64,000 bases of DNA from Natranaerobius thermophilus JW/NM-WN-LF (GCF_000020005.1 NC_010718.1:2190001-2254000); one strand, 5' to 3'. Counted from the first letter of the stretch, positions 34,507 through 44,469 are shown. Numbers and translations: made by a program. The notes: generated by a model from the sequence alone, not told the origin.

Positions 34507-35467
34507 TTTCTTTGGAAACCCCTTTCTTATTGAAGTTTCCCTTCATTAAGTCTGGGATTTTCTGAAAGCTTTCCAGAGCTTCTTCTTTTTGAAGGTTTGA
34601 AATTTCATGATGACTATATCGAGCCTTAAGATATGATTTCGTTAAACTTCTGACTGGATTGTTTCGTGACAACCCTAGGGCGGATTCAATGTATCTCAGG
34701 TTTTCTTCAGGAGTTAATTGTTTAACAATGATAATATCCTGGACTTGAAAATACCTAATAACAAAATTATAAGCTTTTATTATTGCATTCCGGGCAGTTT
34801 CCTGGGATATTTCAGCGTATAAGCTGTCAAAATCAGTTAAATCCACTCTATTTGGGACCTGTTCTTTACAAGTAGTAGCTTGAAGGTCATCCCTTGATAA
34901 ATCACCTTCTTCTTGCACGCTCTTATTAATTTTCTTTAATTCGATTATATGTTTAATTTTAATAACAACTGCTCCGACTATAATTAAACTAGCGATCCCT
35001 AATAAAAAGCTTAGATACGGATATAACCAGTCTGGGGGTTCGTATTCGGGTTTTTCATCATAAAGCTTCTCACTTTCTGGGATTTTGGAAATTCCTTCTA
35101 AATGGTCTTTGACTTCTTCTTGTCCCATCTGCAATAAAGTATAAAATAGGCCAAAAAGAGCTAAAATTATTATACTTGTAATCACAATATTTGTAACCTT
35201 ATTTTCATTAGACTCTTCCCTTACCTGTTCTTCTCCAGTACTAAAATTACCGTAAAACAACAGATAGAGGATGAATGCCACCAAAAGTATAGTCCCCAAA
35301 GTAAATATGATGAAAAGTAGTAGTTCACCTAAACCATCTACCACTTGCTCTGCCGGATGCGCTGCTTCACCATCAGAGGTAAAACTTATTATGGAAATAG
35401 CTAGTAATATCAACACAAGAGATAATATTAAAATGTGTATATGAGCACGAAGATTTAATTTCCCCAT
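34493..35467 (-). CDS. DUF4129 domain membrane protein
   Basis: 324 residues: membrane helices at about 8-30, 50-80, 95-120 and 150-175, an acidic loop, and a C-terminal DUF4129 domain (ARNAIIKAYNFVIRYFQVQD, LTPEENLRYIESALGLSRNNPVRSLTKSYLKARYSHHEI). DUF4129 is usually found C-terminal to transglutaminase-like proteins in MoxR-DUF58 clusters; here it stands alone without the transglutaminase. ATG at 35467 follows GAGGGGCG; the longer frame to 35530 has no SD. Confidence 0.75.
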   Translation of the reverse strand: MGKLNLRAHIHILILSLVLILLAISIISFTSDGEAAHPAEQVVDGLGELLLFIIFTLGTILLVAFILYLLFYGNFSTGEEQVREESNENKVTNIVITSIIILALFGLFYTLLQMGQEEVKDHLEGISKIPESEKLYDEKPEYEPPDWLYPYLSFLLGIASLIIVGAVVIKIKHIIELKKINKSVQEEGDLSRDDLQATTCKEQVPNRVDLTDFDSLYAEISQETARNAIIKAYNFVIRYFQVQDIIIVKQLTPEENLRYIESALGLSRNNPVRSLTKSYLKARYSHHEISNLQKEEALESFQKIPDLMKGNFNKKGVSKENDGD

Positions 35468-35541
35468 TGATATTCGCCCCTCTTTTGACACTATTCTTAA
35501 TTTTCTATATATATTTAGAGAAACCTTCAAAAATATTCCAA

Positions 35542-36180
35542 TTAGCGCCCATAGTTACCGAGTTGGTTTATAATTGCCGACATTTCTTGGTCTGATATAA
35601 TAACTGGTTCAGCCAAAGCTTTTGTTTTATAGTAAATTTCAGCCACAAATTCCACCTGTTCGGCAGTCACAAAGGCCTCCCGTAAACTTTTACCCGCCGT
35701 CAGTAAACCGTGATTGGCAAGTAATACGGCATTATAATTTTCTAATTCTTCCACTGCTTTTACAGCTAATTCTTCTGAACCTGGTCTGGCATATTCAGCA
35801 CAAGGCACTCTTAGACCGGAAAAAGCTATCATGTAATGTACCGGTTCTATACTCTGATTTAAACAAGAAAAAATAGTCGAATATATAGAATGGGTATGAA
35901 CTACTCCTGCTAGATCCTGTCTGTGCTGATAACATTTTAAATGTAGCGGCCATTCACTTGAAGGGGCTCCCTTCCCTTCTATCACATTCCCATCTAAATC
36001 CATAACCACGACTTCTTCCACTGTCATGTCATGATATTCCAGCCCACTTGGTGAAATCGCCATTAAGCCTTCCTCACGATTCAGGGCACTTACATTCCCA
36101 GTGGTCCCGGGGGTAAGCTGATTGTCTGCTAATTTACGACAACACTTTATCACTTCGGTTCGAAGGTCTTTTAAAAGCAT
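35542..36180 (-). CDS. Class II aldolase/adducin family protein (L-fuculose-phosphate aldolase-like)
   Basis: 212 residues. Zinc-site histidines are in GVVHTHSIYST and NHGLL (LLANHGLLTAGKSL). The substrate-binding GTTGNVSALN and SPSG motifs and the catalytic Glu region (GAPSSEWPLH) are present. Such enzymes cleave sugar phosphates (fuculose-1-P, ribulose-5-P or methylthioribulose-1-P type); the exact substrate is not decidable. ATG at 36180 follows GGAGGGATATA, inside the longer frame from 36210. It follows the PocR-GGDEF gene by 16 bp. Confidence 0.85.
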   Translation of the reverse strand: MLLKDLRTEVIKCCRKLADNQLTPGTTGNVSALNREEGLMAISPSGLEYHDMTVEEVVVMDLDGNVIEGKGAPSSEWPLHLKCYQHRQDLAGVVHTHSIYSTIFSCLNQSIEPVHYMIAFSGLRVPCAEYARPGSEELAVKAVEELENYNAVLLANHGLLTAGKSLREAFVTAEQVEFVAEIYYKTKALAEPVIISDQEMSAIINQLGNYGR

Positions 36181-36196
36181 TATATCCCTCCAAAAA

Positions 36197-38641
36197 TTAC
36201 TGAACTTCAAAAATACCGTAGTCTTCTTCTAAAACACCCATAAAAATATCAACTAATTCTGGATCAAATTGAGTTCTTGCATTGTCTTTAATTTCCCTTA
36301 ATGCTTGTTCAGGTGGAACGGCTTCCTTATAGGGTCTGCCATAGATCATTACATCATATGAATCAACTATAGCAGTTATCCTTGCTAATAAAGGAATTTT
36401 TTCACCTTCTAATCCTTGAGGATAGCCCGTTCCGTCCCACTTTTCATGATGATACAAAATATCTTCTGCTATATGAGAAAACTCTTCAGTTGACCGAGCA
36501 ATCCAATACCCTGTTTCTGGATGTTTCTTTACTAATTCCCATTCATTTTTAGTCAAGTTTTCTGGTTTAGTTAAAATTTCTTCGGGTATGGTAATTTTTC
36601 CAATATCATGCATTGAAACTAGTAACACCAGGCGATCCAGTTCAGATTCAGTTAATTCTATTTTAACACCTATTTTATATGCCATTTCTTGCATTCGTCT
36701 AGCGTGTTCTTCCGTTTCAAAACTTTTAGCCCCCAGAGTATTTAGTAAAGCCTTTAAAATATTGCTCTTGGCACTTCGGCTTTCAACTAATTTATTCTTA
36801 TACATTTCTTCTTCTGCAGCAATCAATACATTATATATATCCTCTTCACTATTTTCTTTGGTAGACACTCCCAAGGTTATAGAAACTGGGATTTCTTCTT
36901 GTTTAGTTGTTATACAGAGATTTTTTATCCGATTACATATTTTCTCTGCATCTTCCTTATTTGTCTTTGTCAGTAAAATGACAAATTCATCTCCACCCCA
37001 TCTGGCAATAATATCATCTTTTCTGCAGGATTGCGTTAATATTTTTGAAGTTTGAAGAAGTAATTGATCCCCACATTCATGTCCGTAACTGTCATTCACC
37101 AATTTTAGTCCATTTAAATCTGCCAGTATCAAACTAATCGGTAACTGTCCTTCAACATCTAACTTCTTGATTTGCTCTTCCAAATAAGCCCTATTATAAA
37201 GACTTGTCAGGCTATCATGAAAACTTAAATACTTTATTCTCTCTTCTGCTTGCTTTCTTGCAGTTATATCTTCATGGGCAATTACAATCCCAGTATCACT
37301 TGAGTTATTAAAGTATCCTTGATGAGGAGTTACCCGGCCAATAAACCATCTGTTTTTTGTGGGAGAATGACAAGGATATTCCAACTCAAAATAATTTAAT
37401 TCACCTTTTTTGACGTCGTAAATACCATTTAGAAATTCCCACGCAAATTCGGCACCATCACCTTCAGCTCTTTCACATACTTCTAGGTAATTGACGCCTG
37501 GACTTATCAAATCTAGAGGGGCATTATTTCCACGACCAAAATCCATCCATGATTTATTGACAATACGTATAACGCCTTCTTCATCAAGAACACAAATGTG
37601 GGCACTTAGTGAATCAAGGGTCGATTGCAATAGCTGTTCAGATTTTTTTAGGTCTTCGCGAATCTTGTATTGTTCTGTAACATCTGAAAAAACAATTACT
37701 ACTCCCATAATTTCCCCTTCTTGATTATAAATTGGAGCAGCACTTTCTGAAATCTGTCTTCTATTTCCATGGCGAGAAATCAGAGTTGCATAGTTATTCC
37801 CCAAGTCAACAATTTCACCATTGAGAATAACTTGCTTAACCGGATCCAAAATTTTCTCTCCGGCCTGGTCCACAACGTAAAACACAATTTCTAACTGTTT
37901 ATCCTTAGCCTGTTTCATAGGCCAACCCGTCAACTGTTCTGCCACTGGATTCATCCTGGTTATCAAACCCTGTTTATCTGTAACAATTACACCATCTCCA
38001 ATGGAATGTAAGGTTGCTGCTAAATTTTCCTCACTTTTTCTAAGAGCTTGTTTTACATTGTTCTGAGCTTTTAGATTCCTTTGAAGCTTGACATTCTTAT
38101 GACCCAGAGTAGAAATCAAATGGGCTAGTTTGGTATAAAAGTTTATAATTGATTGTAATTTCAGCTTATTAACTTTAGGAACATTTTTAAGAGCTTGCAA
38201 GTACTTGCCTTTATCAAAGCCATACTTTTCAGCTTGATTTGTAAAATATACTAAATCTATCTCATCATCTTCATAAAAAAATTGACCCACAAATACAATA
38301 CCTATTTGTTCTCCTTCTATATGAATAGGTATTGCCACATCGCGCAAATTATTTTTACATTTATAAGCTACATAGCTGCCACTCTCAGCACCCTTGGAAA
38401 AGTTAAGATCGCTTTGTATGCAATTTTTCCGGGTTTCGGAATGTTTTCTATGATAATTTTCACAAATATCTTGCCAATATGTAGAAACTAAAATGTTCCC
38501 CTCCAGGTCCATTAAAGCTGCGCTAATTTTCGTGTTTTGATAAAACTCATCCATTATGGGTTTGATTTCTTCTATATCAATGATTTCTTCTATTTTTAAT
38601 TCTCCTACTTCAAGCGACTTATCTATTTTATAATCGGACAT
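36197..38641 (-). CDS. PocR-PAS-PAS-GGDEF-HD-GYP signalling protein (c-di-GMP turnover)
   Basis: 814 residues, soluble, in order: PocR ligand-binding domain (about 20-190, with Cys-rich CENYHRKHSETRKNCIQSD and the later YKCKNNL), PAS1 (about 205-330, ATLHSIGDGVIVTDKQG), PAS2 (about 340-465), GGDEF (about 470-625, with RWGGDEFVILLTK intact) and HD-GYP (about 635-810, with MHDIGKITIP and HHEKWDGTGYP intact). It could both make (GGDEF) and break (HD-GYP) cyclic di-nucleotides under ligand control. ATG at 38641 has AAGGAG 8 nt upstream. It is likely to act on the nearby pilus system. Confidence 0.93.
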   Translation of the reverse strand: MSDYKIDKSLEVGELKIEEIIDIEEIKPIMDEFYQNTKISAALMDLEGNILVSTYWQDICENYHRKHSETRKNCIQSDLNFSKGAESGSYVAYKCKNNLRDVAIPIHIEGEQIGIVFVGQFFYEDDEIDLVYFTNQAEKYGFDKGKYLQALKNVPKVNKLKLQSIINFYTKLAHLISTLGHKNVKLQRNLKAQNNVKQALRKSEENLAATLHSIGDGVIVTDKQGLITRMNPVAEQLTGWPMKQAKDKQLEIVFYVVDQAGEKILDPVKQVILNGEIVDLGNNYATLISRHGNRRQISESAAPIYNQEGEIMGVVIVFSDVTEQYKIREDLKKSEQLLQSTLDSLSAHICVLDEEGVIRIVNKSWMDFGRGNNAPLDLISPGVNYLEVCERAEGDGAEFAWEFLNGIYDVKKGELNYFELEYPCHSPTKNRWFIGRVTPHQGYFNNSSDTGIVIAHEDITARKQAEERIKYLSFHDSLTSLYNRAYLEEQIKKLDVEGQLPISLILADLNGLKLVNDSYGHECGDQLLLQTSKILTQSCRKDDIIARWGGDEFVILLTKTNKEDAEKICNRIKNLCITTKQEEIPVSITLGVSTKENSEEDIYNVLIAAEEEMYKNKLVESRSAKSNILKALLNTLGAKSFETEEHARRMQEMAYKIGVKIELTESELDRLVLLVSMHDIGKITIPEEILTKPENLTKNEWELVKKHPETGYWIARSTEEFSHIAEDILYHHEKWDGTGYPQGLEGEKIPLLARITAIVDSYDVMIYGRPYKEAVPPEQALREIKDNARTQFDPELVDIFMGVLEEDYGIFEVQ

Positions 38642-38650
38642 ATTGTCCAC

Positions 38651-39042
38651 TCCTTTTCACTGGTGTCGTACCAGTACAAATACAAAAAGTTCACTATAAT
38701 TAGTATTAATACAAGCTTCAGCAATAGCTGTTGCGTAGTCATTCGATATTTTTTAACAAATTCCTCTATTTTTTAACAACTTTATTTTTAAGCGGCGAAC
38801 TTTCCGAATGTTTATTACTTTGACGTTTGATCATTCGATTTTTTATTGACATTTATCTCCCCCCATGATATGTTTAACTTGTCCTGCAGGATATATTGAA
38901 GATATTGAAGTGAAATACAAATTTATTAAATGTTCGCTATTATTCCGAATTTTAATTTGAAACTTTGTGACTCCCGAGGAAAGAGTAAGGTGTATTTATT
39001 TTTTATGATATTAAAAGACTAACTTTATAAGGAGGAATCTAA
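38651..39042. promoter_or_regulatory. 392-bp divergent control region (PocR sensor / purine permease)
   Basis: Contains a short hairpin ACTGG/CCAGT (38659-38675) in the sensor gene's leader, CGAATG/CATTCG (38815-38820 against 38832-38837) followed by T-rich DNA, a promoter for the permease (next entry), a TCCTGCAGGA palindrome (38882-38891) and a tandem ATATTGAAG pair just downstream (about 38892-38909). The permease leader is about 160 nt, but I find no purine riboswitch core. Confidence 0.45.
38846..38874 (+). promoter_or_regulatory. SigmaA-type promoter for the purine permease
   Basis: TTGACA (38846-38851), 17-bp spacer, TATGTT (38869-38874). The start site would be near 38881, in the TCCTGCAGGA palindrome. 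Confidence 0.55.
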
Positions 39043-40329
39043 ATGGAGGAATTTTTCGATTTTAAAAAACATAACACATCATTAAAGACAGAAGTTATTG
39101 CCGGAATTACAACTTTCATGACAATGGCCTATATTATCTTTGTTAACCCGGATTTACTAGGTGAAACAGGAATGGATGAGGGAGCAGTTATGACTGCTAC
39201 AATTATAACAGCGGCTGTTAGTTGTATACTTATGGGAATTCTGACTAATTATCCTTTTGCACTAGCCAGTGGTATGGGATTAAACGCATTTTTTGCTTTT
39301 ACTGTTGCCCCTGAAGCTGGCTGGCAAGGTGCTCTAGCAGCTGTATTAATATCTGGAATTGTTTTTATAATTTTGGCTTTTCTAGGCTTAATTGAAAAAA
39401 TAGATAGTGTGGTTCCGACGACTTTAAAAAAAGCTGTAGCTGCAGGTATTGGATTATTTATCGCCCTGATAGGTTTTCAAAATTCTGGTATAGTTGTACC
39501 TTATCCTGACACGTTAGTGACTTTAGGTGATTTAACAGAACCTGGACCAATTGTCTCTATATTAGGTCTAGTGGCAACAGCTGCTTTAATGGCTTTAAAA
39601 GTTAAAGGTGCAATTTTACTAGGTATTATAATCAGTACTTTTATAAGTTTTTTTGTAGGTTTACAAGCATTTCCCACAGGTATCTCCGACTTTATCGGTC
39701 AACCTGCCAGTTTAGCACCTATTGCTTTTCAATTAGATTTTGGAGCTATTTTGGATCTAGGCATTATGACAATTTTTGCCCTGGTCTTTGTCGATCTATT
39801 TGATACCATGGGGACTCTCCTGGGAGCAGGGGCAAGAGCAGGTTATCTTAATGAACAAGGAAACCTTCCCAAAGTAAAAAACGCCATGATTGCTGATGCC
39901 ATTGGTACAATAGGTGGAGCCCTGGTGGGAACTAGTACTGTTACTACTTATGTAGAAAGTACCTCGGGTATTTCTGAAGGCGGTAGAACAGGGGCAACTG
40001 CAGTAGTTGTTGGCTTGTTATTTTTACTTGCTTTATTTTTAGCACCCTTTGCTTCCATGGTTCCCAGTGAAGCCACCGCTCCTGCTCTAATAATTGTTGG
40101 AGTACTTATGATAGGTGCTGTGCGGGACATAGACTTTGAAGATTTTACAGAAGCGTTTCCTGCTTTTATCACTATTGCTTTGATGCCATTTACTTATAGT
40201 ATTGCCCACGGTATAGCAGGTGGATTTATTGCCTATCCACTCGTAAAAGCTTTTGCCGGTAGAACTTCGGAAATTCACTGGTTTAATTACTTGTTAGGCA
40301 TAATTTCTATCTTCCATTTTGTAGGTTAG
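39043..40329 (+). CDS. NCS2/AzgA-type purine permease
   Basis: 428-residue membrane protein with about 12-14 helices and the AzgA/PbuG signature EVIAGITTFMTMAYIIFVNP at the N-terminus, GMGLNAFFAF and later VFVDLFDTMGTLLGAGARAG and STVTTYVESTSGISEGGRTG, the substrate-binding helix of guanine/hypoxanthine permeases. It imports purine bases with protons or sodium. ATG at 39043 follows AAGGAGGAATC. It is monocistronic with a long leader and a strong terminator. Confidence 0.9.
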   Translation: MEEFFDFKKHNTSLKTEVIAGITTFMTMAYIIFVNPDLLGETGMDEGAVMTATIITAAVSCILMGILTNYPFALASGMGLNAFFAFTVAPEAGWQGALAAVLISGIVFIILAFLGLIEKIDSVVPTTLKKAVAAGIGLFIALIGFQNSGIVVPYPDTLVTLGDLTEPGPIVSILGLVATAALMALKVKGAILLGIIISTFISFFVGLQAFPTGISDFIGQPASLAPIAFQLDFGAILDLGIMTIFALVFVDLFDTMGTLLGAGARAGYLNEQGNLPKVKNAMIADAIGTIGGALVGTSTVTTYVESTSGISEGGRTGATAVVVGLLFLLALFLAPFASMVPSEATAPALIIVGVLMIGAVRDIDFEDFTEAFPAFITIALMPFTYSIAHGIAGGFIAYPLVKAFAGRTSEIHWFNYLLGIISIFHFVG

Positions 40330-40427
40330 TACATCAATCCTGGCCAAAATACTGGAATATTGATGCTAGAAGAATCAGGGCCTTTTATAGTTAATATTAA
40401 ATATCAGTCTTTTTCCCGGCCGTATAA

Positions 40428-40458
40428 AAAGCACCTGCCCATATAAGGCAGGTGCTTT
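40428..40458. terminator. Bidirectional terminator
   Basis: Perfect 12-bp stem AAAGCACCTGCC (40428-40439) / GGCAGGTGCTTT (40447-40458) between the convergent permease and peptidase genes. Confidence 0.85.
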
Positions 40459-40487
40459 ACACTTGATTCCAACAGGTTCAATAGATT

Positions 40488-43400
40488 CTATTCTGTACCA
40501 AGGGCCTGATAAATAGAGTTCGAAACCATTGGGAATTGATTGCTTGGATGCGCTCTATTGATTGTGCAGTTAGCAAATAAGTAGTACTGTTGTCCATCAA
40601 GTTCGTTCTTTATTGCCATAATTTGTCCTTCCGCATCTTGGTATCCTTGGTGAATTAGTTCTCCATCTTCATCTTCTTCTGCTGGCCACCAACCTGATAC
40701 ATAGAAATCTTCTTCTTGTATTTCTGCCAGTACTGTAGCTGATTCAGGAACATCTGTAAACCAAGTTCCTGAATTGCTGTATAGATAATCTTTTCCAGGG
40801 TACGGTGCCATCACAAAATTATCATTATTTAAATCAGCTCTTAATAAACCTTCATGTGTAAAATCAGTAGTTTCACTCTGAATTCCTTCAAACAGTTCTA
40901 ATTCACTTTCAACCACTGAATCTACAGCATAACCTGTAGAAGCAATATAAGGCATACCATCTTCGATGTATTCTTCCACTATATCCCAGTCAGCATGACC
41001 TTCGTCATCAACTATGATATTTGCTTCATCTAGTTTGTCTCTAACTTCTTCTTGATCCAGATCAGACCATCTGTTATAAAAATCATATTCATGAACTAGC
41101 TCAAAACCAAGTTTTTCTCCCATTACAAATTTTGATTGATATCCAAAGGCTGCTACCTTGGGTAGTTCATCTAGAACAATCACTTCTGCATCGCCATCAT
41201 ATTCTTCTACTTCGAGATGGTAGTCTTCAGCAACTTCCTCAAGCTTATGTCCGTCTACCACAAAGTCTCCTTGACCAAATTCATCTTGTTCTTCAGCAAT
41301 AATTTTGACTTCATATCCTTTCCCGAGAAGGTCATTCACCGCTCTAGTTGTTTCATTAGTACTATTTTCAATGACATATTCATCAGCTTGAGCAATATAC
41401 TGATCAGGTTCTGGCAATTCGTCCCTGTCCACTTCTGTCACAGACTCATCAAATACATCTTCTTCTTGAATTTCATCAGCATCAAATCCTCTTGTACGTG
41501 GTAGTGCATTAACAACTTCAGCGTACATAGCATCCCATTCAGAGAAATCTGGTCCATCCCACATTATAGTATTCGCAAAACCACGATGGGCCTGTTCCAT
41601 AGGGATAACATAACTACCTTCTGGATATATTTCTTCGTTAACTTCAACATCTTCAGTCAATTGCTCAATTATGACCCCATTTCTAAGCATATATTCTACC
41701 GTTCTATAGACCTCATACTCATTTCTTTGATCTTCTCCCACGGGCATTACCCAATATTCTGGGAAAAAGCTTTCTCCTTCAGCCCTAGGCCTGCCAATGG
41801 ACTCAAGATCGGGATCAACAAAATATTCATCCACCTTTTCTTCAGCGTCTTCTCCTTCAACTCCTCTTCTTAAATATTCAAGTTGATTGTCAAAAACTGA
41901 CTCTTTATTATCTTTAATAAAATCAAAGGAAGCTTTTACCACATATTTAGTCCATTCATGAGAGTCTTGATTTAATCCAGGCATTTCTATAGTATGACCT
42001 AAAGCACCAAAATGCATAGCATGCATTGGAGTATAGGCAGCAGTACCATCGTCCCATCCTGTTCCATAATCTGTTCTTGGAATAGAGGCACGGTTATCGG
42101 GACCCTTATAATCCTCGTTATCTGTACTGGTGAATGCTGCATTTCTCATGGCTTGGGCATGATCTAGAGCATAATTCATATATAGATCGTACTCGTAATT
42201 AAAATCATGAGGTGGTGTACAAGGTTCAATTAATCCACCGCCAAAGGCTCCCCGTACAAAGCCATGAAGATCTAAAAATACAGCGGGTTTCCAATAACTA
42301 ATTAGGTCTTTTTGTTCCTTATGCTCTTGTTGTGTTTGGAATGCATTATCTCTATTCAAGTCGAAACCATGAATGTTTTCTCTAGTCATAACTTCTCTAC
42401 CATCTGGGTTGATAGTAGGATGTACTATTATGATTAGTTCTTCAAGTAAGTCATCCACATCAATAGTTTCAGTCCATTCTTCTGCTTCATCCGCATCCAT
42501 GTCAGCTACCCAATCAGTTGTATTAAATTCTAATTCATCATCTTGTAACAATGCTTCTAAAATTTCTATTTGAGCATCTATTCCCGGAGTTTCATCAGGG
42601 TGAATGTTTGTTATATAAATCGGGTATCTGTAATCTTCTATCTCACCATCCTCAATCTTGTCCTGTAATTTTCCGGGATCCTCTTCCATCAAAGGCAAAA
42701 TTTCTTCTTCGTATTTATCAACAGAATCCTGTGAGTCTGAGACTACTATTAAGGGGATATCATGACCTTGCACTGATTCACCAACCATCTCATAATCATA
42801 ATACCTGTCGTCTTTTGCCTCATCTAAAATTTCCTCAATTGCTGGAGTGATTTCATCCCAGGTATGATAAGAATCATAGGGATATAATTTCAATTCATAA
42901 TTAACTCTTTCTCCTGACTCTTTATCAGTTATCATTAAATCGTGATAACCCTTTAGTTCTTGGATTCTATGTCTTATTACTCTTGGTGCCAAGTCATCTG
43001 TGCCATAGGGTTTATCTACAGCTATAGTTGCAGTCACTTCATTATCATGAATATATGGTCCTTCGGCAAATCTTATAAAAGGATCGCCATCATACTCTTC
43101 CGTTTCCTCATCAAATGCCTTCCATTCATTAAAGATCGTTGCTCCTAGAGTCCACTTTAAATTATCTCTATCTACCTCTTCTTCGAATTCAAAGTTAAGT
43201 TCAAATTCTCGAGCTTCCGTCATTGAGGCTTCTAAAGTGTCTTCGGGTTCTGGGGCTGTTAATTTATTTAAAGTTTGGAATACTATTTCACCAAAAGTTT
43301 CTAACCTCTCTTCAACTCTTCCAGGGAAATCTTCTTCTAATACCTCCAGGCGATCTTCATCGGTATGCCATATAGCTCCATGTTTTTCCGTTTGAGTATA

Positions 43401-44231
43401 TCCATCACCATCTCCAATTTCCCAGTTTGTAGCTTCAAAATTCAAAAATGGTATATCTTCATAAGCAAAGGACGCATGGTCTGACCAAGGTCCAGTTGTG
43501 CCTCTAGGATAATGTTCGTGCTCTCCTGGACTTGTGTTTAGATCAAGGTCTAAGTTATCAGCCAGTTTAAGGATATCATCTAAAATCCAATTGTCTTGAA
43601 CCAAATCGCCATCCATTTCAGTATCTGACATCGCGTCGTAAACATACATTTTGTCTCCTGCTATTAAGCTGTCAAGATTAATCATAGCTTTGGTATTTTC
43701 AATTTCCTCATCAGTCATTTGATTTACATAATAATTGGAGCCCTGTAAGCCAACTTCTTCTGCTCCAAAAGCTATAAAGACTAGGGTATGTTCAGTATCA
43801 ATATCAGCAAATCTTTCGGCAACTTCTAACATAATGCCTACACCAGAAGCATTGTCGTCAGCACCTAAAGTTTCCGAGTAATCCACAGTGTCAATATGAG
43901 CACCCATTACAACTTGTTTATCAGTGGATCCTTCCCGTGTTGCAATAACGTTTTTTGAATCAATATTTTCTTCTGTTTCTTCATAATAAAATGTAAATTC
44001 TTGAAATTCCGTACTATAACCATACTCTTCAAATTCTTCCTTGACATATTCCGCTGCTTCCAGTTCTTCATCACTTCCTGCTGGTCTTTGCCCAATTTCT
44101 TCAGATAGTTCAAGGATATGTTCGTAAGCTCTTTCTCCATACTCGTTACTGTCTTCAATGGCCACAGCAGGACTTGATAATAGAATTATACAAGCAAGAC
44201 CTATAATAGCAGTAATCTTCCCATAATTCAT
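40488..44231 (-). CDS. Giant secreted double metallopeptidase: M28 aminopeptidase-like plus M14 carboxypeptidase-like
   Basis: 1247 residues, signal peptide MNYGKITAIIGLACIILLS. Residues about 30-325 form an M28 domain with zinc ligands His112 (GAHIDTV), Asp125/126 (GADDNASG), Glu158/159 (FGAEEVG), Asp187 (NLDSL) and His252 (SDHASF). Residues about 455-800 form an M14 domain with HxxE at His544/Glu547 (NIHPDETPG), Arg612/Arg627 (NPDGRE, FDLNRD), His656 (FLDLHGF) and Glu749 (GHTIEMPG). The last about 450 residues are unassigned. Extremely acidic throughout. Both active sites appear complete. ATG at 44231 follows AAAGGAGGA. It should scavenge peptides outside the cell. Confidence 0.9.
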   Translation of the reverse strand: MNYGKITAIIGLACIILLSSPAVAIEDSNEYGERAYEHILELSEEIGQRPAGSDEELEAAEYVKEEFEEYGYSTEFQEFTFYYEETEENIDSKNVIATREGSTDKQVVMGAHIDTVDYSETLGADDNASGVGIMLEVAERFADIDTEHTLVFIAFGAEEVGLQGSNYYVNQMTDEEIENTKAMINLDSLIAGDKMYVYDAMSDTEMDGDLVQDNWILDDILKLADNLDLDLNTSPGEHEHYPRGTTGPWSDHASFAYEDIPFLNFEATNWEIGDGDGYTQTEKHGAIWHTDEDRLEVLEEDFPGRVEERLETFGEIVFQTLNKLTAPEPEDTLEASMTEAREFELNFEFEEEVDRDNLKWTLGATIFNEWKAFDEETEEYDGDPFIRFAEGPYIHDNEVTATIAVDKPYGTDDLAPRVIRHRIQELKGYHDLMITDKESGERVNYELKLYPYDSYHTWDEITPAIEEILDEAKDDRYYDYEMVGESVQGHDIPLIVVSDSQDSVDKYEEEILPLMEEDPGKLQDKIEDGEIEDYRYPIYITNIHPDETPGIDAQIEILEALLQDDELEFNTTDWVADMDADEAEEWTETIDVDDLLEELIIIVHPTINPDGREVMTRENIHGFDLNRDNAFQTQQEHKEQKDLISYWKPAVFLDLHGFVRGAFGGGLIEPCTPPHDFNYEYDLYMNYALDHAQAMRNAAFTSTDNEDYKGPDNRASIPRTDYGTGWDDGTAAYTPMHAMHFGALGHTIEMPGLNQDSHEWTKYVVKASFDFIKDNKESVFDNQLEYLRRGVEGEDAEEKVDEYFVDPDLESIGRPRAEGESFFPEYWVMPVGEDQRNEYEVYRTVEYMLRNGVIIEQLTEDVEVNEEIYPEGSYVIPMEQAHRGFANTIMWDGPDFSEWDAMYAEVVNALPRTRGFDADEIQEEDVFDESVTEVDRDELPEPDQYIAQADEYVIENSTNETTRAVNDLLGKGYEVKIIAEEQDEFGQGDFVVDGHKLEEVAEDYHLEVEEYDGDAEVIVLDELPKVAAFGYQSKFVMGEKLGFELVHEYDFYNRWSDLDQEEVRDKLDEANIIVDDEGHADWDIVEEYIEDGMPYIASTGYAVDSVVESELELFEGIQSETTDFTHEGLLRADLNNDNFVMAPYPGKDYLYSNSGTWFTDVPESATVLAEIQEEDFYVSGWWPAEEDEDGELIHQGYQDAEGQIMAIKNELDGQQYYLFANCTINRAHPSNQFPMVSNSIYQALGTE

Positions 44232-44342
44232 TTTATTCCTCCTTTAAATATTGAAAATAATGGGGGTTTTTTCTCCCATTTTGTCAATACTATATCTAGC
44301 TAGAAAATTCCTGCTTTAAGAGTCTAAATTTTAAAAATATTT

Positions 44343-44371
44343 ATATTATATTCCTCTCTAATGCTGAACAA
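44343..44371 (-). promoter_or_regulatory. Promoter of the double peptidase gene
   Basis: On the minus strand TTGTTC, 17-bp spacer, TAATAT, about 110 bp upstream of the start codon. Confidence 0.5.
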
Positions 44372-44431
44372 AAGTGAACCTCTAAAGTCACAAGAATGCG
44401 TGACGACTGGTTCAATTTTATTAAATTCTTT

Positions 44432-44466
44432 CTCATATAAAAAAGCCATCACATTTAAGTGATGGC
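44432..44466 (-). terminator. Terminator of the MgtE_N-type gene
   Basis: GCCATCAC (44445-44452) / GTGATGGC (44459-44466) followed by a T run on the minus strand. Confidence 0.85.
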
Positions 44467-44469
44467 CTC

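Noticed and set aside
36588-37055. A 155-codon plus-strand frame inside the PocR-GGDEF-HD-GYP gene
   Set aside because: It is antisense to intact GGDEF and HD-GYP motifs, has no SD and no protein-like pattern.
38881-39042. Purine riboswitch upstream of the NCS2 permease
   Set aside because: The roughly 160-nt leader lacks the aptamer's conserved junction and loop-loop motifs; only small palindromes are present.
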